The position numbers and the translations under genes were made by a program. From positions 1 through 27,686 of the forward strand of contig JAEXHI010000016.1 of NCBI GenBank assembly GCA_023450085.1: DNA of 27,686 nucleotides, written 5' to 3'. Shown one piece after another: positions 6,658 to 14,548 of this stretch (position 1 is its first letter; each line of letters opens with the position of its first letter). The notes under the pieces were generated by a model. That model did not search any database and was not told the DNA's origin. It saw only the letters and a program-made list of their open reading frames with translations. Source of the stretch: Bacteroidota bacterium (GTDB taxonomy: Bacteria > Bacteroidota > Bacteroidia > Sphingobacteriales > Sphingobacteriaceae).

Positions 6658-8586
6658 ATGGAAGCTATTATCAACAATCTAATTAAAGCTATTGGATGGA
6701 GCATTTTACATTCTTTATGGCAAGGTGCAATTGTTTTTGCGATATTATTTATTGCATTATCGGTAAAGCCAAAAATGACTGCCAGACTGAAGCACAATCT
6801 GGCCATGAGTGCGCTTTTTCTTATTTTTATCAGCTTTTGCCTAACTTTTGCCTCTCTATTTAACCTGCCCTCAAAAGCAATTGCAGGTGTTGGTAACACA
6901 GAACTAAACGAAACTGCCCTTCAACAGCTTTATAAGCTAAGCCATAGTTTGAGCTTTAAAACTGAAAGTTATTTTCCCTATATCGTAAGTTTATATGTTT
7001 TAGGAATCAGTTTCCAATTAGTAGTGCTTATATCTGGCTATATCAGACTTAAACAACTGAAGAATAATAATATTTCCAATTTCCCATCCGAGTGGTTACA
7101 TGTTGCTCAAACCATGTTACAAAAACTCAACATCAATAAAAAAGTCCAATTTTACTTATCCGAAAAAGTAAATGTTCCATTGGCCATAGGCTTTTTAAAA
7201 CCTGTAGTTCTCTTCCCTATTGCGCTAGTTGCTCAGCTCGACATTAAACAGGTGGAAGCTATCTTGATCCACGAACTTTCTCATATTCGGCGAAACGACT
7301 ATATGTTAAACCTTATCAAAACTGGTATTGAAACCTTGCTGTTCTTCAATCCTTTTGTATGGCTTAGCTCAAGGTTTATCCACATCGAAAGAGAACATGC
7401 TTGTGATGATTTGGTAGTGAAATTTACTGGTGCACCAGTTGCCTACGCCCATGCGCTATTAAAGTTGGAGCTCATCAAAGACAAAAACCAACCTGCCCTT
7501 AGCCTAGCTGCTACTGGCAACAATCAACACTTATATCAACGTATTAAAAGAATTACCGATATGAAAACTAACTATATGAATGCGAAGCAAAAAATATTAG
7601 CCCTTTGCTTAACGCTTGCCACCGTAGTTTCATTGGCTTGGATTAATCCAGCAAAAAAAGAAAACACACCAAAAAAACATCAAAAAGCTATCTCTATTAG
7701 CCATTTGATAAACACCCCTCCTGCTCAGCTAATTAGTTTTAAGGCAGATACAGATACGGTAAAACGTAAAAGAGGTTTCAAAGCTGTGATCAAAGATAAA
7801 AATGGCAATAATGTAGTTTACCATTCTTTAGAAGAAATGCCAGATAGCGTGAGGACGAAACTAGCGGAAATGGAGAAATATTTTAACTCCAAGGAATGGA
7901 ATGACAAAATTGCTAAAATTGAATTCAACAGCAAAGAGTTAGATAAGATGTTTAATTCTAAAGAATGGAAAGAGAAAATGGCCAAAATCGAATTCAACAG
8001 TAAAGAATTAGAGAAAAAGTTCGAATCCAAAGAATGGAAAGACAAGATGGCCAAAATTGAGTTTGACAGCAAAGAGTTAGATAAGATGTTTAATTCCAAA
8101 GAATGGAAAGAGAAAACGGCTAAAATCGAATTCGATAGTAAAGAGTTAGAGAAAACTTTTAACTCTAAAGAATGGAAAGACAAAATGGCCAAAATTGAAT
8201 TCGACGGTGTAGAATTGAGCAAAAAATTTGAGTCGGATGAGTGGAAAAAACATATGGAAGCCGTAGGTAAATTGGGTAAAGACATTTCCGAAAAATTCAA
8301 TTCTCCTGAATGGAAAAAGAAAATGAAAGAAATGGATGAGCTAAAAAACTCTCCTGAATACAAAAAGCTTCGTGAGAAATATGAGAAAGATCTAGAAGAA
8401 TTAAAAAAGAAAAAAGGCATCACCACAGACAAGGCCTTCTTAATTTATGACGGCTCAAACCCAATGCAAATTGCCTCATTGCCGCTTATTGCAGTAGAGA
8501 ATATTCAAAAAATTTTGATTAGCCCTAAAAACCTGATTAAAATTGAAAAACCTATCGAGCCAGTGGCACCAAAATTAGCCAACTAA
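6658..8586 (+). CDS. M56-family (BlaR1-like) membrane metallopeptidase with repeat-rich tail
   Basis: 642 residues. M56 proteases sense an external signal and lead to BlaI cleavage in the cytoplasm. Membrane segments are seen at about 13-35, 47-68, 107-127 and 311-329. The zinc site is HELSH at 205-209, followed by the conserved EREHACDD (244-251). After the last membrane segment there is no penicillin-binding sensor domain as in BlaR1. Instead a hydrophilic region (about 330-600) holds four full 23-residue repeats and a fifth partial one, of the type K-I-E-F-(N/D)-S-K-E-L-(D/E)-K-x-F-(N/E)-S-K-E-W-K, then coiled-coil-like Lys/Glu-rich sequence. It lies 2 bases after blaI in the same operon, with a terminator following. 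The signal is unknown. Confidence 0.9.
   Translation: MEAIINNLIKAIGWSILHSLWQGAIVFAILFIALSVKPKMTARLKHNLAMSALFLIFISFCLTFASLFNLPSKAIAGVGNTELNETALQQLYKLSHSLSFKTESYFPYIVSLYVLGISFQLVVLISGYIRLKQLKNNNISNFPSEWLHVAQTMLQKLNINKKVQFYLSEKVNVPLAIGFLKPVVLFPIALVAQLDIKQVEAILIHELSHIRRNDYMLNLIKTGIETLLFFNPFVWLSSRFIHIEREHACDDLVVKFTGAPVAYAHALLKLELIKDKNQPALSLAATGNNQHLYQRIKRITDMKTNYMNAKQKILALCLTLATVVSLAWINPAKKENTPKKHQKAISISHLINTPPAQLISFKADTDTVKRKRGFKAVIKDKNGNNVVYHSLEEMPDSVRTKLAEMEKYFNSKEWNDKIAKIEFNSKELDKMFNSKEWKEKMAKIEFNSKELEKKFESKEWKDKMAKIEFDSKELDKMFNSKEWKEKTAKIEFDSKELEKTFNSKEWKDKMAKIEFDGVELSKKFESDEWKKHMEAVGKLGKDISEKFNSPEWKKKMKEMDELKNSPEYKKLREKYEKDLEELKKKKGITTDKAFLIYDGSNPMQIASLPLIAVENIQKILISPKNLIKIEKPIEPVAPKLAN
7915..8250 (+). 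repeat. 69-bp in-frame tandem repeat in the M56 gene
   Basis: Units start at 7915, 7984, 8053, 8122 and (partial) 8191. Each encodes 23 residues beginning KIEF. Units 1 and 3 share LDKMFNSKEWKEK; units 2 and 4 share LEK.F.SKEWKDKM, so a 138-bp pair seems to have been duplicated. Scattered synonymous differences show that the copies are not brand new. Confidence 0.88.
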
Positions 8587-8622
8587 TCGAATTTAAACCA
8601 AACAAACATCAAGTGAAACCTT

Positions 8623-8654
8623 AAAAGGGCAAGAGCAAACTCTTGTCCTTTTTT
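8623..8654 (+). terminator. rho-independent terminator after the M56 gene
   Basis: AAAAGGGCAAGAG pairs with CTCTTGTCCTTTT (one G-U pair) around a CAAA loop region, ending in a run of six T. It closes the blaI-M56 unit. Confidence 0.88.
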
Positions 8655-8805
8655 ATTGTAATGGAGGCGAATACGCATTTTAAAGAATAAAACTTCCTTT
8701 GAGAAAAAGAAAGCAAAACTCTTTCGTATTTGTTGTTTGTAAAAAAATCTGCTTACCAAGCTATTTCTCAAATTAAAATTACATTTTTGCAAAAATTTTT
8801 GAACA

Positions 8806-10197
8806 ATGCAGAGTTACTCCGAATTTCTTGATCTTAGTGTGGGCTTTCCTCAGGATGGCTTTAGCATCATAGATGATGAGCTATATTTCCATGATCTTAA
8901 TTTGATGGAAATGATTGAAACGTATGGTACTCCCCTACGCTTTACCTACTTGCCCATGGTTAGCAAGAAAATCCAGCAGGCAAAATTGCTGTTTCAAACT
9001 GCTATTATAAAAAACAACTATCGCGGTGACTATAAATACTGCTATTGTACTAAAAGTTCGCACTTTAAGCACATCGTAGAGGAAGCGTTGAAAAACGACA
9101 TCCACTTAGAAACCTCATCGGCTTTTGATATGCCTATGATTGATGCCTTAGAGAAAAAAGGCGTTGTTTCGAAAGATATCACCGTTATCTGTAATGGATT
9201 TAAAACTTTCCAATACAAGCAATACATCATTGATATGCTACATGATGGGTTTAAGAACATCATTCCTGTTTTAGATAACAAGGAAGAGTTTAACCTTTAC
9301 GATGATGAAATTGAAATGGATACTCCTTGTAACTTAGGGATCCGTATCGCAGCCGAGGAACAACCAGATTCTCAATTTTACACTTCTCGTTTAGGTGTTC
9401 GTTTAGAGGATGTGATTGATTTTTATAACAGTAAAATTGCCGCCAACCCTAACTTTAGGGTGAAATTGCTACACTTCTTCATTAACTCTGGTATTTCTGA
9501 CACGCCTTATTACTGGAACGAGTTGGAGAAATACGTAACGCTTTATTGCAAGTTCAAAAAAATCAATCCTGATTTAGATACTTTGGATATTGGCGGTGGT
9601 ATGCCGTTTAAAGATAGTTTAGTTTTCGATTTCGATTATGAGTACATGGTAAACGAGATTGTAAAACGTATCAAAGAGATTTGTGCGGAACACGATGTAG
9701 TTGAACCAGACATCATTACTGAATTTGGAAAGTATACTGTAGCAGAAGCTTCTGGTATTTTATACAAAGTATTGGGTCGTAAACAACAAAATGACCGTGA
9801 AAAGTGGTTGATGTTGGACGGTTCATTCATTACTAACTTACCTGATGTTTGGGCGTTAAACCAAAAGTATATTTTATTGCCAATTAACAACTGGGATGCG
9901 GAATATGAGCGTGTAAATCTAGGTGGTATTACTTGCGATGGCCAAGATTATTACAACCAAGAAGCGCATATGAACAGTGTGTTTATGCCACGTACGCGTA
10001 AGGTTCAATACTTGGGCTTTTTCCATACTGGCGCCTACCAAGAGGTACTGAGTGGTTATGGTGGTATCCATCATTGTTTGTTGCCTAGTCCTAAACATGT
10101 GATTATTCGTCGTAACAGAGATGAAACTTTCAACTTTGAGGTTTTTGGTGAAGAGCAAAATAGTAAACAAGTACTTAAAATATTGGGTTATACCTAG
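8806..10197 (+). CDS. speA: arginine decarboxylase-like PLP enzyme (fold type III)
   Basis: 463 residues. It belongs to the Orn/DAP/Arg decarboxylase class: an N-terminal PLP barrel and a C-terminal beta domain. Visible motifs are the PLP lysine in CYCTKSSH (Lys83), SRLGV (194-198), the phosphate-binding GGG (263-265), EFGKY (306-310) and the active-site Cys in CDGQDYY (Cys377). It closely resembles from memory the 460-470-residue proteins annotated as arginine decarboxylase in Flavobacteriia and Sphingobacteriia, shorter than E. coli SpeA (658). The likely role is arginine to agmatine for polyamine synthesis. No agmatinase gene is adjacent, so a related diamine or amino-acid substrate cannot be excluded. 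An imperfect -7 (TACATTTTTG) lies about 25 bases before the ATG. A terminator follows. Confidence 0.8.
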   Translation: MQSYSEFLDLSVGFPQDGFSIIDDELYFHDLNLMEMIETYGTPLRFTYLPMVSKKIQQAKLLFQTAIIKNNYRGDYKYCYCTKSSHFKHIVEEALKNDIHLETSSAFDMPMIDALEKKGVVSKDITVICNGFKTFQYKQYIIDMLHDGFKNIIPVLDNKEEFNLYDDEIEMDTPCNLGIRIAAEEQPDSQFYTSRLGVRLEDVIDFYNSKIAANPNFRVKLLHFFINSGISDTPYYWNELEKYVTLYCKFKKINPDLDTLDIGGGMPFKDSLVFDFDYEYMVNEIVKRIKEICAEHDVVEPDIITEFGKYTVAEASGILYKVLGRKQQNDREKWLMLDGSFITNLPDVWALNQKYILLPINNWDAEYERVNLGGITCDGQDYYNQEAHMNSVFMPRTRKVQYLGFFHTGAYQEVLSGYGGIHHCLLPSPKHVIIRRNRDETFNFEVFGEEQNSKQVLKILGYT

Positions 10198-10228
10198 TAT
10201 TTAGAATACATAAAGACCGAGTTTAATT

Positions 10229-10258
10229 AATCCTTTCCGTTTTCGGGAGGGATTTTTT
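10229..10258 (+). terminator. rho-independent terminator after the decarboxylase gene
   Basis: AATCCTTTCCG pairs with CGGGAGGGATT (two G-U pairs) around TTTT, ending in a T-run. Confidence 0.8.
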
Positions 10259-10280
10259 GTTTTTAAACCATTAAGGTTTT

Positions 10281-10511
10281 ACCATCTAAGACATCTTAGA
10301 GCATTTTAGCCGTTTTTGGCAGCTTTAATCTTTGTTCCTTGCTCTTTGTTCTTTAATCCTTTTTTTACCACCTAAGACACCTTAGAGCATTTTAGTTTTT
10401 TAACCATTAAGGAATTAAGAGACATTAAGTTTTTCGGCATATAGTCTTAATTATCTTAACTTCTTAATGTTTTATTCTTTTTGCCACCTAAGACACCTTA
10501 GAACATTTTAG
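10281..10511. repeat. three copies of a 29-bp palindromic intergenic repeat
   Basis: Copies lie at 10281-10309, 10367-10395 and 10483-10511. Each reads ACCACCTAAGACACCTTAG then AGCATTTTAG, with one to three changes, and contains the dyad CTAAG-N4-CTTAG. Between copies 2 and 3 is another dyad, ACATTAAG (10422-10429) with CTTAATGT (10463-10470), and AACCATTAAGG occurs at 10266-10276 and again near 10402. The rest of the 390-base gap holds no gene. The pattern suggests a mobile REP-like family rather than a promoter. Confidence 0.78.
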
Positions 10512-10585
10512 TTCAAGGTATGTAAGGGCTTATTAGATGTAGTTCAGGGAAAAAACAGTAAATTGGATATATAAACATTGCTCCT

Positions 10586-11299
10586 ATGCTGAACCACCTC
10601 AAACTCAACAATGTCTTTCTTTTGGATATTGAAACTGTACCCCAATATGAAAACTTTGATGATCTTCCTACTCATTTACAGGTATTGTGGGAACAAAAAA
10701 GCCAATATCAACGTAAACCTGAACAAACCGCTGCTGAGTTTTATGAACGTGCTGGCATTTGGGCTGAGTTTGGCAAAATTGTATGCATCAGTATTGGATT
10801 TTTCTATTTAGAAGACAAGCATATCCATTTAAGGATACGTTCCATTACGGAGCATGACGAAAAACTGCTGCTATTGCAATTTATCGACCTCTTGAATGGC
10901 CAACCGAGCAATTTGCAATTATGTGCACACAATGGAAAAGAATTTGACTTCCCTTATTTGTGCAGAAGAATGTTGATTAATGGGTTACAGATTCCTCCTA
11001 TTTTACAACTATCAGGAAAGAAGCCCTGGGAAATCACCCATATTGACACCCTTGAACTATGGAAATTTGGCGACCACAAACATTTTACCTCGCTTAATCT
11101 ACTAGCTGCTATTTTTAACTTGCCTACTCCCAAAGGCGATCTAGATGGCAGTAAGGTTAGACAGGTTTATTACCAAGAAAAAGATCTAGAACGGATAGCC
11201 CGCTATTGTGAAAACGATGTCATTACTTTGGCCCAAGTCTTATTACGTTTTAAAGGACTACCGATAATTCCACCAGAAAATATTACTTTAGTAGAGTAA
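10586..11299 (+). CDS. predicted 3'-5' exonuclease, DEDDy family (PolB-exonuclease-like)
   Basis: 237 residues. RNase H-like fold with all three exonuclease motifs: ExoI LLDIET (Asp14, Glu16), ExoII NGKEFDFPYL near residues 115-124, and ExoIII Y-C-E-N-D near 207-211 (Tyr-x3-Asp, the DEDDy signature). This matches the stand-alone family related to the proofreading domain of DNA polymerase B (DNA_pol_B_exo2). It probably degrades single-stranded DNA or RNA ends in the cytoplasm; the biological role is not known. Its TAA stop overlaps the ATG of the ABC gene by one base, indicating translational coupling, though no functional link between them is evident. Confidence 0.85.
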   Translation: MLNHLKLNNVFLLDIETVPQYENFDDLPTHLQVLWEQKSQYQRKPEQTAAEFYERAGIWAEFGKIVCISIGFFYLEDKHIHLRIRSITEHDEKLLLLQFIDLLNGQPSNLQLCAHNGKEFDFPYLCRRMLINGLQIPPILQLSGKKPWEITHIDTLELWKFGDHKHFTSLNLLAAIFNLPTPKGDLDGSKVRQVYYQEKDLERIARYCENDVITLAQVLLRFKGLPIIPPENITLVE

Positions 11300-13005
11300 T
11301 GCTTAACGTAAAAGACCTTGTCGTAAAATTCTACAACCAAGAAGATAAAATTTGGTTAGAAACTGTCCACAAAGTAAGTTTTAACCTTGAAAAAGGGAAA
11401 GTGCTTGGCATTGTTGGGGAATCTGGATCGGGGAAATCGGTTACTTCTTTTTCGATCATGCGCTTACACGATGGTAAAAACACCCAAATAAATGGGGAAA
11501 TAAAGTTAGACACCATCAATTTGCTTCAACTTGACGACAAAGAAATCAGGAAATACCGAGGCAATAAAATTTCGATGATTTTTCAGGAACCTATGACTTC
11601 CCTTAACCCCGTTTTCACTTGTGGAGAACAAGTTAGAGAAGCCATCATGTTGCACCAAAAGGTTAATAAGGAAACAGCTAAAGAGCAAACCATCAATTTA
11701 TTTAAAGAGGTACAACTTCCAAGGCCCGAAAACATTTTCGAAAGTTATCCGCACCAACTTTCTGGAGGACAAAAACAACGGGTAATGATTGCCATGGCTT
11801 TAAGCTGTAATCCCGAGTTATTGATTGCAGACGAACCTACTACCGCACTGGATGTAACCGTTCAAAAAACCATTCTACAACTGCTTTTAAGATTGAAAAC
11901 AGAGCGTAATATGGCCATGATTTTTATTTCGCATGACCTCGGTTTAATGAATGAAATAGCCGATGAACTTTTGGTGATGTACAAAGGTGATATTGTTGAA
12001 CAGGGCACTGCTAAAAACTTGTTTGAAAATCCCCAACATCCTTACACCAAAGGTTTACTAGCCTGTCGGCCCTCTCCCAAAAGATTATTAAAAAAATTAC
12101 CTACTGTTGCCGACTTCCTCAATGAGAACAAGGAAATTGGCTTAAAGCATTTGCTAGAAGAGAATGCCTATACCAAAGAAGAAGTTGAGCAAAGAAGAGC
12201 AAAACTATACCAACAGGAACCACTTTTAAAAGTACAAGATTTATGTACTTGGTACCCTATTAAAAAAGGTTTGTTTGGAAAAGCCCAAGACTTCGTTAAA
12301 GCTGTGGACCAAGTCTCTTTTGACGTTTTTCCTGGCGAAACCTTAGGCTTAGTGGGTGAATCTGGTTGTGGGAAAACTACTCTTGGGCGTACCATTTTAA
12401 GGCTGGTAGAACCTAGTTCAGGTCAATTGATTTTTGAAGGAAAAGATATTACCCATATTGGCAAAAAGGAATTAAGGAATTTAAGAAGAGACGTACAAAT
12501 CATTTTTCAAGACCCCTATTCTTCCCTAAATCCGAAAATTACGGTAGGGCAATCGATCATGGAGCCACTAATTGTACATGGTGTTTTCGCTAATGATGCT
12601 GAACGGAAAGCCCATGTGATACAGCTTCTTGAAAAAGTGAACTTAGGTGCCGAATATTTTAACCGTTATCCTCACGAATTTTCAGGTGGACAACGCCAAA
12701 GGATTGTTATTGCCAGGGCTTTAGCATTGAAACCAAAATTCATCATCTGTGACGAATCTGTATCTGCACTTGATGTATCCGTACAAGCACAGGTTTTAAA
12801 TTTGCTCAGGGATTTACAAGAGGAATTCGGCTTAACTTACATCTTCATTTCCCATGACCTGGCTGTAGTTAAACATATTTCAGACAGAATGATCATCATG
12901 AACAAAGGAAAAATAGAAGAACAAGGTTTTCCGGAAGAAATTTATGAGCGTCCAAAAGCAGCTTACACTCAAAAACTTATTGAAGCAATTCCTGGTAATT
13001 TTTAA
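11299..13005 (+). CDS. ABC transporter ATP-binding protein with two fused ATPase domains (OppD-OppF / YejF type)
   Basis: 568 residues. Two complete nucleotide-binding domains of the peptide/nickel importer family. The first has Walker A GESGSGKS (40-47), signature LSGGQKQR (154-161) and Walker B LLIADE (174-179). The second has GESGCGKT (353-360), FSGGQRQR (461-468) and FIICDE (481-486). After domain 1 comes the oligopeptide-transporter C-terminal type segment with HPYTKGLLACRPSP near 247-260. In such systems the fused ATPase energises two permeases that import oligopeptides. No permease or binding-protein gene is adjacent, so its partners must be elsewhere. It starts inside the stop codon of the exonuclease gene. 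Confidence 0.9.
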   Translation: MLNVKDLVVKFYNQEDKIWLETVHKVSFNLEKGKVLGIVGESGSGKSVTSFSIMRLHDGKNTQINGEIKLDTINLLQLDDKEIRKYRGNKISMIFQEPMTSLNPVFTCGEQVREAIMLHQKVNKETAKEQTINLFKEVQLPRPENIFESYPHQLSGGQKQRVMIAMALSCNPELLIADEPTTALDVTVQKTILQLLLRLKTERNMAMIFISHDLGLMNEIADELLVMYKGDIVEQGTAKNLFENPQHPYTKGLLACRPSPKRLLKKLPTVADFLNENKEIGLKHLLEENAYTKEEVEQRRAKLYQQEPLLKVQDLCTWYPIKKGLFGKAQDFVKAVDQVSFDVFPGETLGLVGESGCGKTTLGRTILRLVEPSSGQLIFEGKDITHIGKKELRNLRRDVQIIFQDPYSSLNPKITVGQSIMEPLIVHGVFANDAERKAHVIQLLEKVNLGAEYFNRYPHEFSGGQRQRIVIARALALKPKFIICDESVSALDVSVQAQVLNLLRDLQEEFGLTYIFISHDLAVVKHISDRMIIMNKGKIEEQGFPEEIYERPKAAYTQKLIEAIPGNF

Positions 13006-13193
13006 ACAAAAAACATGGGGAATATGTTACTCAAAAATAGAATAATTCCACAACACAAATCCACAGTTCCACAACTATACGCTATAATAAAACATAGATT
13101 AAACCGTTTGGAAGGATATTTTAAAGGATTTGAAAAGTTTGGTATTATTTTTTCATATGGAAAAACAGATTATATCAATTAAAACTAAAAGAA

Positions 13194-14402
13194 ATGTCAA
13201 GAAACAAGTACTTATTAGTTGCCTCGCTCTTATTAACAGCAACTATTTACTCTTGTAAAAAAGAAACGCAAGAAGTAGTGGCTAAAGAAGATGGAGCATC
13301 GAACATCATCAAAATCAATAGCAACCCTTCAAATCGCGTTGATTTGAGCAATGAAGGTTTAACTTTAGACTTTCAAGCGGCAACAGAAACTAACGGAAAA
13401 GTAGCTACATTAGCTGCTACCGCACCAGAATTCCCTTACCAATTGGTTTTCAAAGGAAAAATCAACCCACAAATTGGAGCTAGCAACAATGCACTTAGTG
13501 CTTTAGAAGTATCTGCTTATGGCAATTACTATGCTATCGCTTACCAAACACCTGGCTCTGCTTACGGTGGTGGTGTGGATGTAATTCAAATCCAATCGGG
13601 TGCCCCTCAATTAATTTCTTCAGTAAGCACTCCAGATGCTGATGTAACTTGCATCAACAATGGTGGTGGTCGTCTTTACTTAGGTATGGACCTTAGAACT
13701 TTCGAAAGCTATAGCTACCCTGCTCCTGCAGTAGTTGGTATTGTTAAAACTAACGGTGGTAGCTTAGAAGATCCTCAAGTAGTAGGCTTAGAAGGTTATT
13801 CAACCAAAGACGTTAAATACAATACTCAAAATGGTAAAGTATATGCTGCTTCGTCAACTAATGGTGGTGTAAGCATCATTTCATTTACTGGACAAAAAGC
13901 TAGCAGAACTGCTTTCCAATCTTATGGTGGAGCTAGATCTATTACTTTTTCAAACAATGATATCATTGCAACCAATGGTTATAGCTACACTACTTTAGAT
14001 GCTAATACAGCGGCACAGTCAACTTACCAATGGTGGCCAATCCAAAGTAACGAAGTAAATATCGGTAGCGTTGCTTCTTTAACTAACGGAAACTTCCTTT
14101 TTGGAAATAACTACTACCTTATCCATGTAAACAAAGCAAATGGTCAACTTTTAGACCAAGTAGATTTGGGCGGATGGGTAAATTCAATCTCAATTGTTGA
14201 CGGAAAAATTTATGTTTCTGCTGGCAACAGTTTAGTGGTAGCACAAATTGAAAACGATAAAATCAAAATTCTTGCTAAAACTCACTTCTCAAGTACTTTT
14301 GGCGGAGACTTTAACGTAATCAGTTCTAGAGTAGCAGGAAGCTATGTATTTGTAGCTTGTGGCAACAGAGGAACTTACGTATTCAACCTTAAAAAATCCT
14401 AG
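13194..14402 (+). CDS. lipoprotein, probable beta-propeller, function unknown
   Basis: 402 residues. The signal peptide has a lipobox IYSC (Cys21), followed directly by KK and a charged linker. From about residue 75 on there are repeated short beta-strand modules with patterns such as GGRLYLGMD, GKVYAASSTNGG, NGNFLFGNNYYLIHVN, DGKIYVSAGNSLVVAQIE and GSYVFVACGNRGTYVFNL. This resembles LVIVD/YVTN-type beta-propeller repeats. The fold is inferred, and a location anchored in the outer membrane or periplasm is likely. No catalytic motif is seen. The gene stands alone: 188 bases of non-coding DNA precede it and a strong terminator follows. The Gly/Asn/Ser-rich composition is typical of surface proteins. 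Confidence 0.8.
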   Translation: MSRNKYLLVASLLLTATIYSCKKETQEVVAKEDGASNIIKINSNPSNRVDLSNEGLTLDFQAATETNGKVATLAATAPEFPYQLVFKGKINPQIGASNNALSALEVSAYGNYYAIAYQTPGSAYGGGVDVIQIQSGAPQLISSVSTPDADVTCINNGGGRLYLGMDLRTFESYSYPAPAVVGIVKTNGGSLEDPQVVGLEGYSTKDVKYNTQNGKVYAASSTNGGVSIISFTGQKASRTAFQSYGGARSITFSNNDIIATNGYSYTTLDANTAAQSTYQWWPIQSNEVNIGSVASLTNGNFLFGNNYYLIHVNKANGQLLDQVDLGGWVNSISIVDGKIYVSAGNSLVVAQIENDKIKILAKTHFSSTFGGDFNVISSRVAGSYVFVACGNRGTYVFNLKKS

Positions 14403-14427
14403 TTGATATAATTGTTAATTTTTTTTG

Positions 14428-14454
14428 AAAAGCCCCGCACATGCGGGGCTTTTT
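14428..14454 (+). terminator. strong rho-independent terminator
   Basis: Perfect 11-bp stem AAAAGCCCCGC/GCGGGGCTTTT with loop ACAT and a T-run. The A-tract on the left would also let it work on the opposite strand. Confidence 0.93.
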
Positions 14455-14512
14455 CATTATACAAGCACTGTAAAAGCAATTATTATTAGATTAAAAAAAC
14501 CTTTCCTATGGT

Positions 14513-14520
14513 TACATTTG
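14513..14520 (+). promoter_or_regulatory. -7 box upstream of rnr
   Basis: TACATTTG matches TAnnTTTG exactly. The region 20 bp upstream is A+T-rich but lacks a clear TTTG. It would give a leader of about 25 bases. Confidence 0.55.
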
Positions 14521-14548
14521 TTATCTTCGGTACAATTGGAAAACGATT

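Noticed and set aside
7818..8432. 204-codon minus-strand frame with Ser/Phe/Leu repeats
   Set aside because: It is the antisense image of the tandem repeats in the M56 gene, which explain its length and periodicity.
10281..10511. Possible CRISPR array
   Set aside because: The repeats are unevenly spaced (86 and 116 bp), only three in number, and contain strong internal dyads with no cas genes near; a REP-like family fits better.
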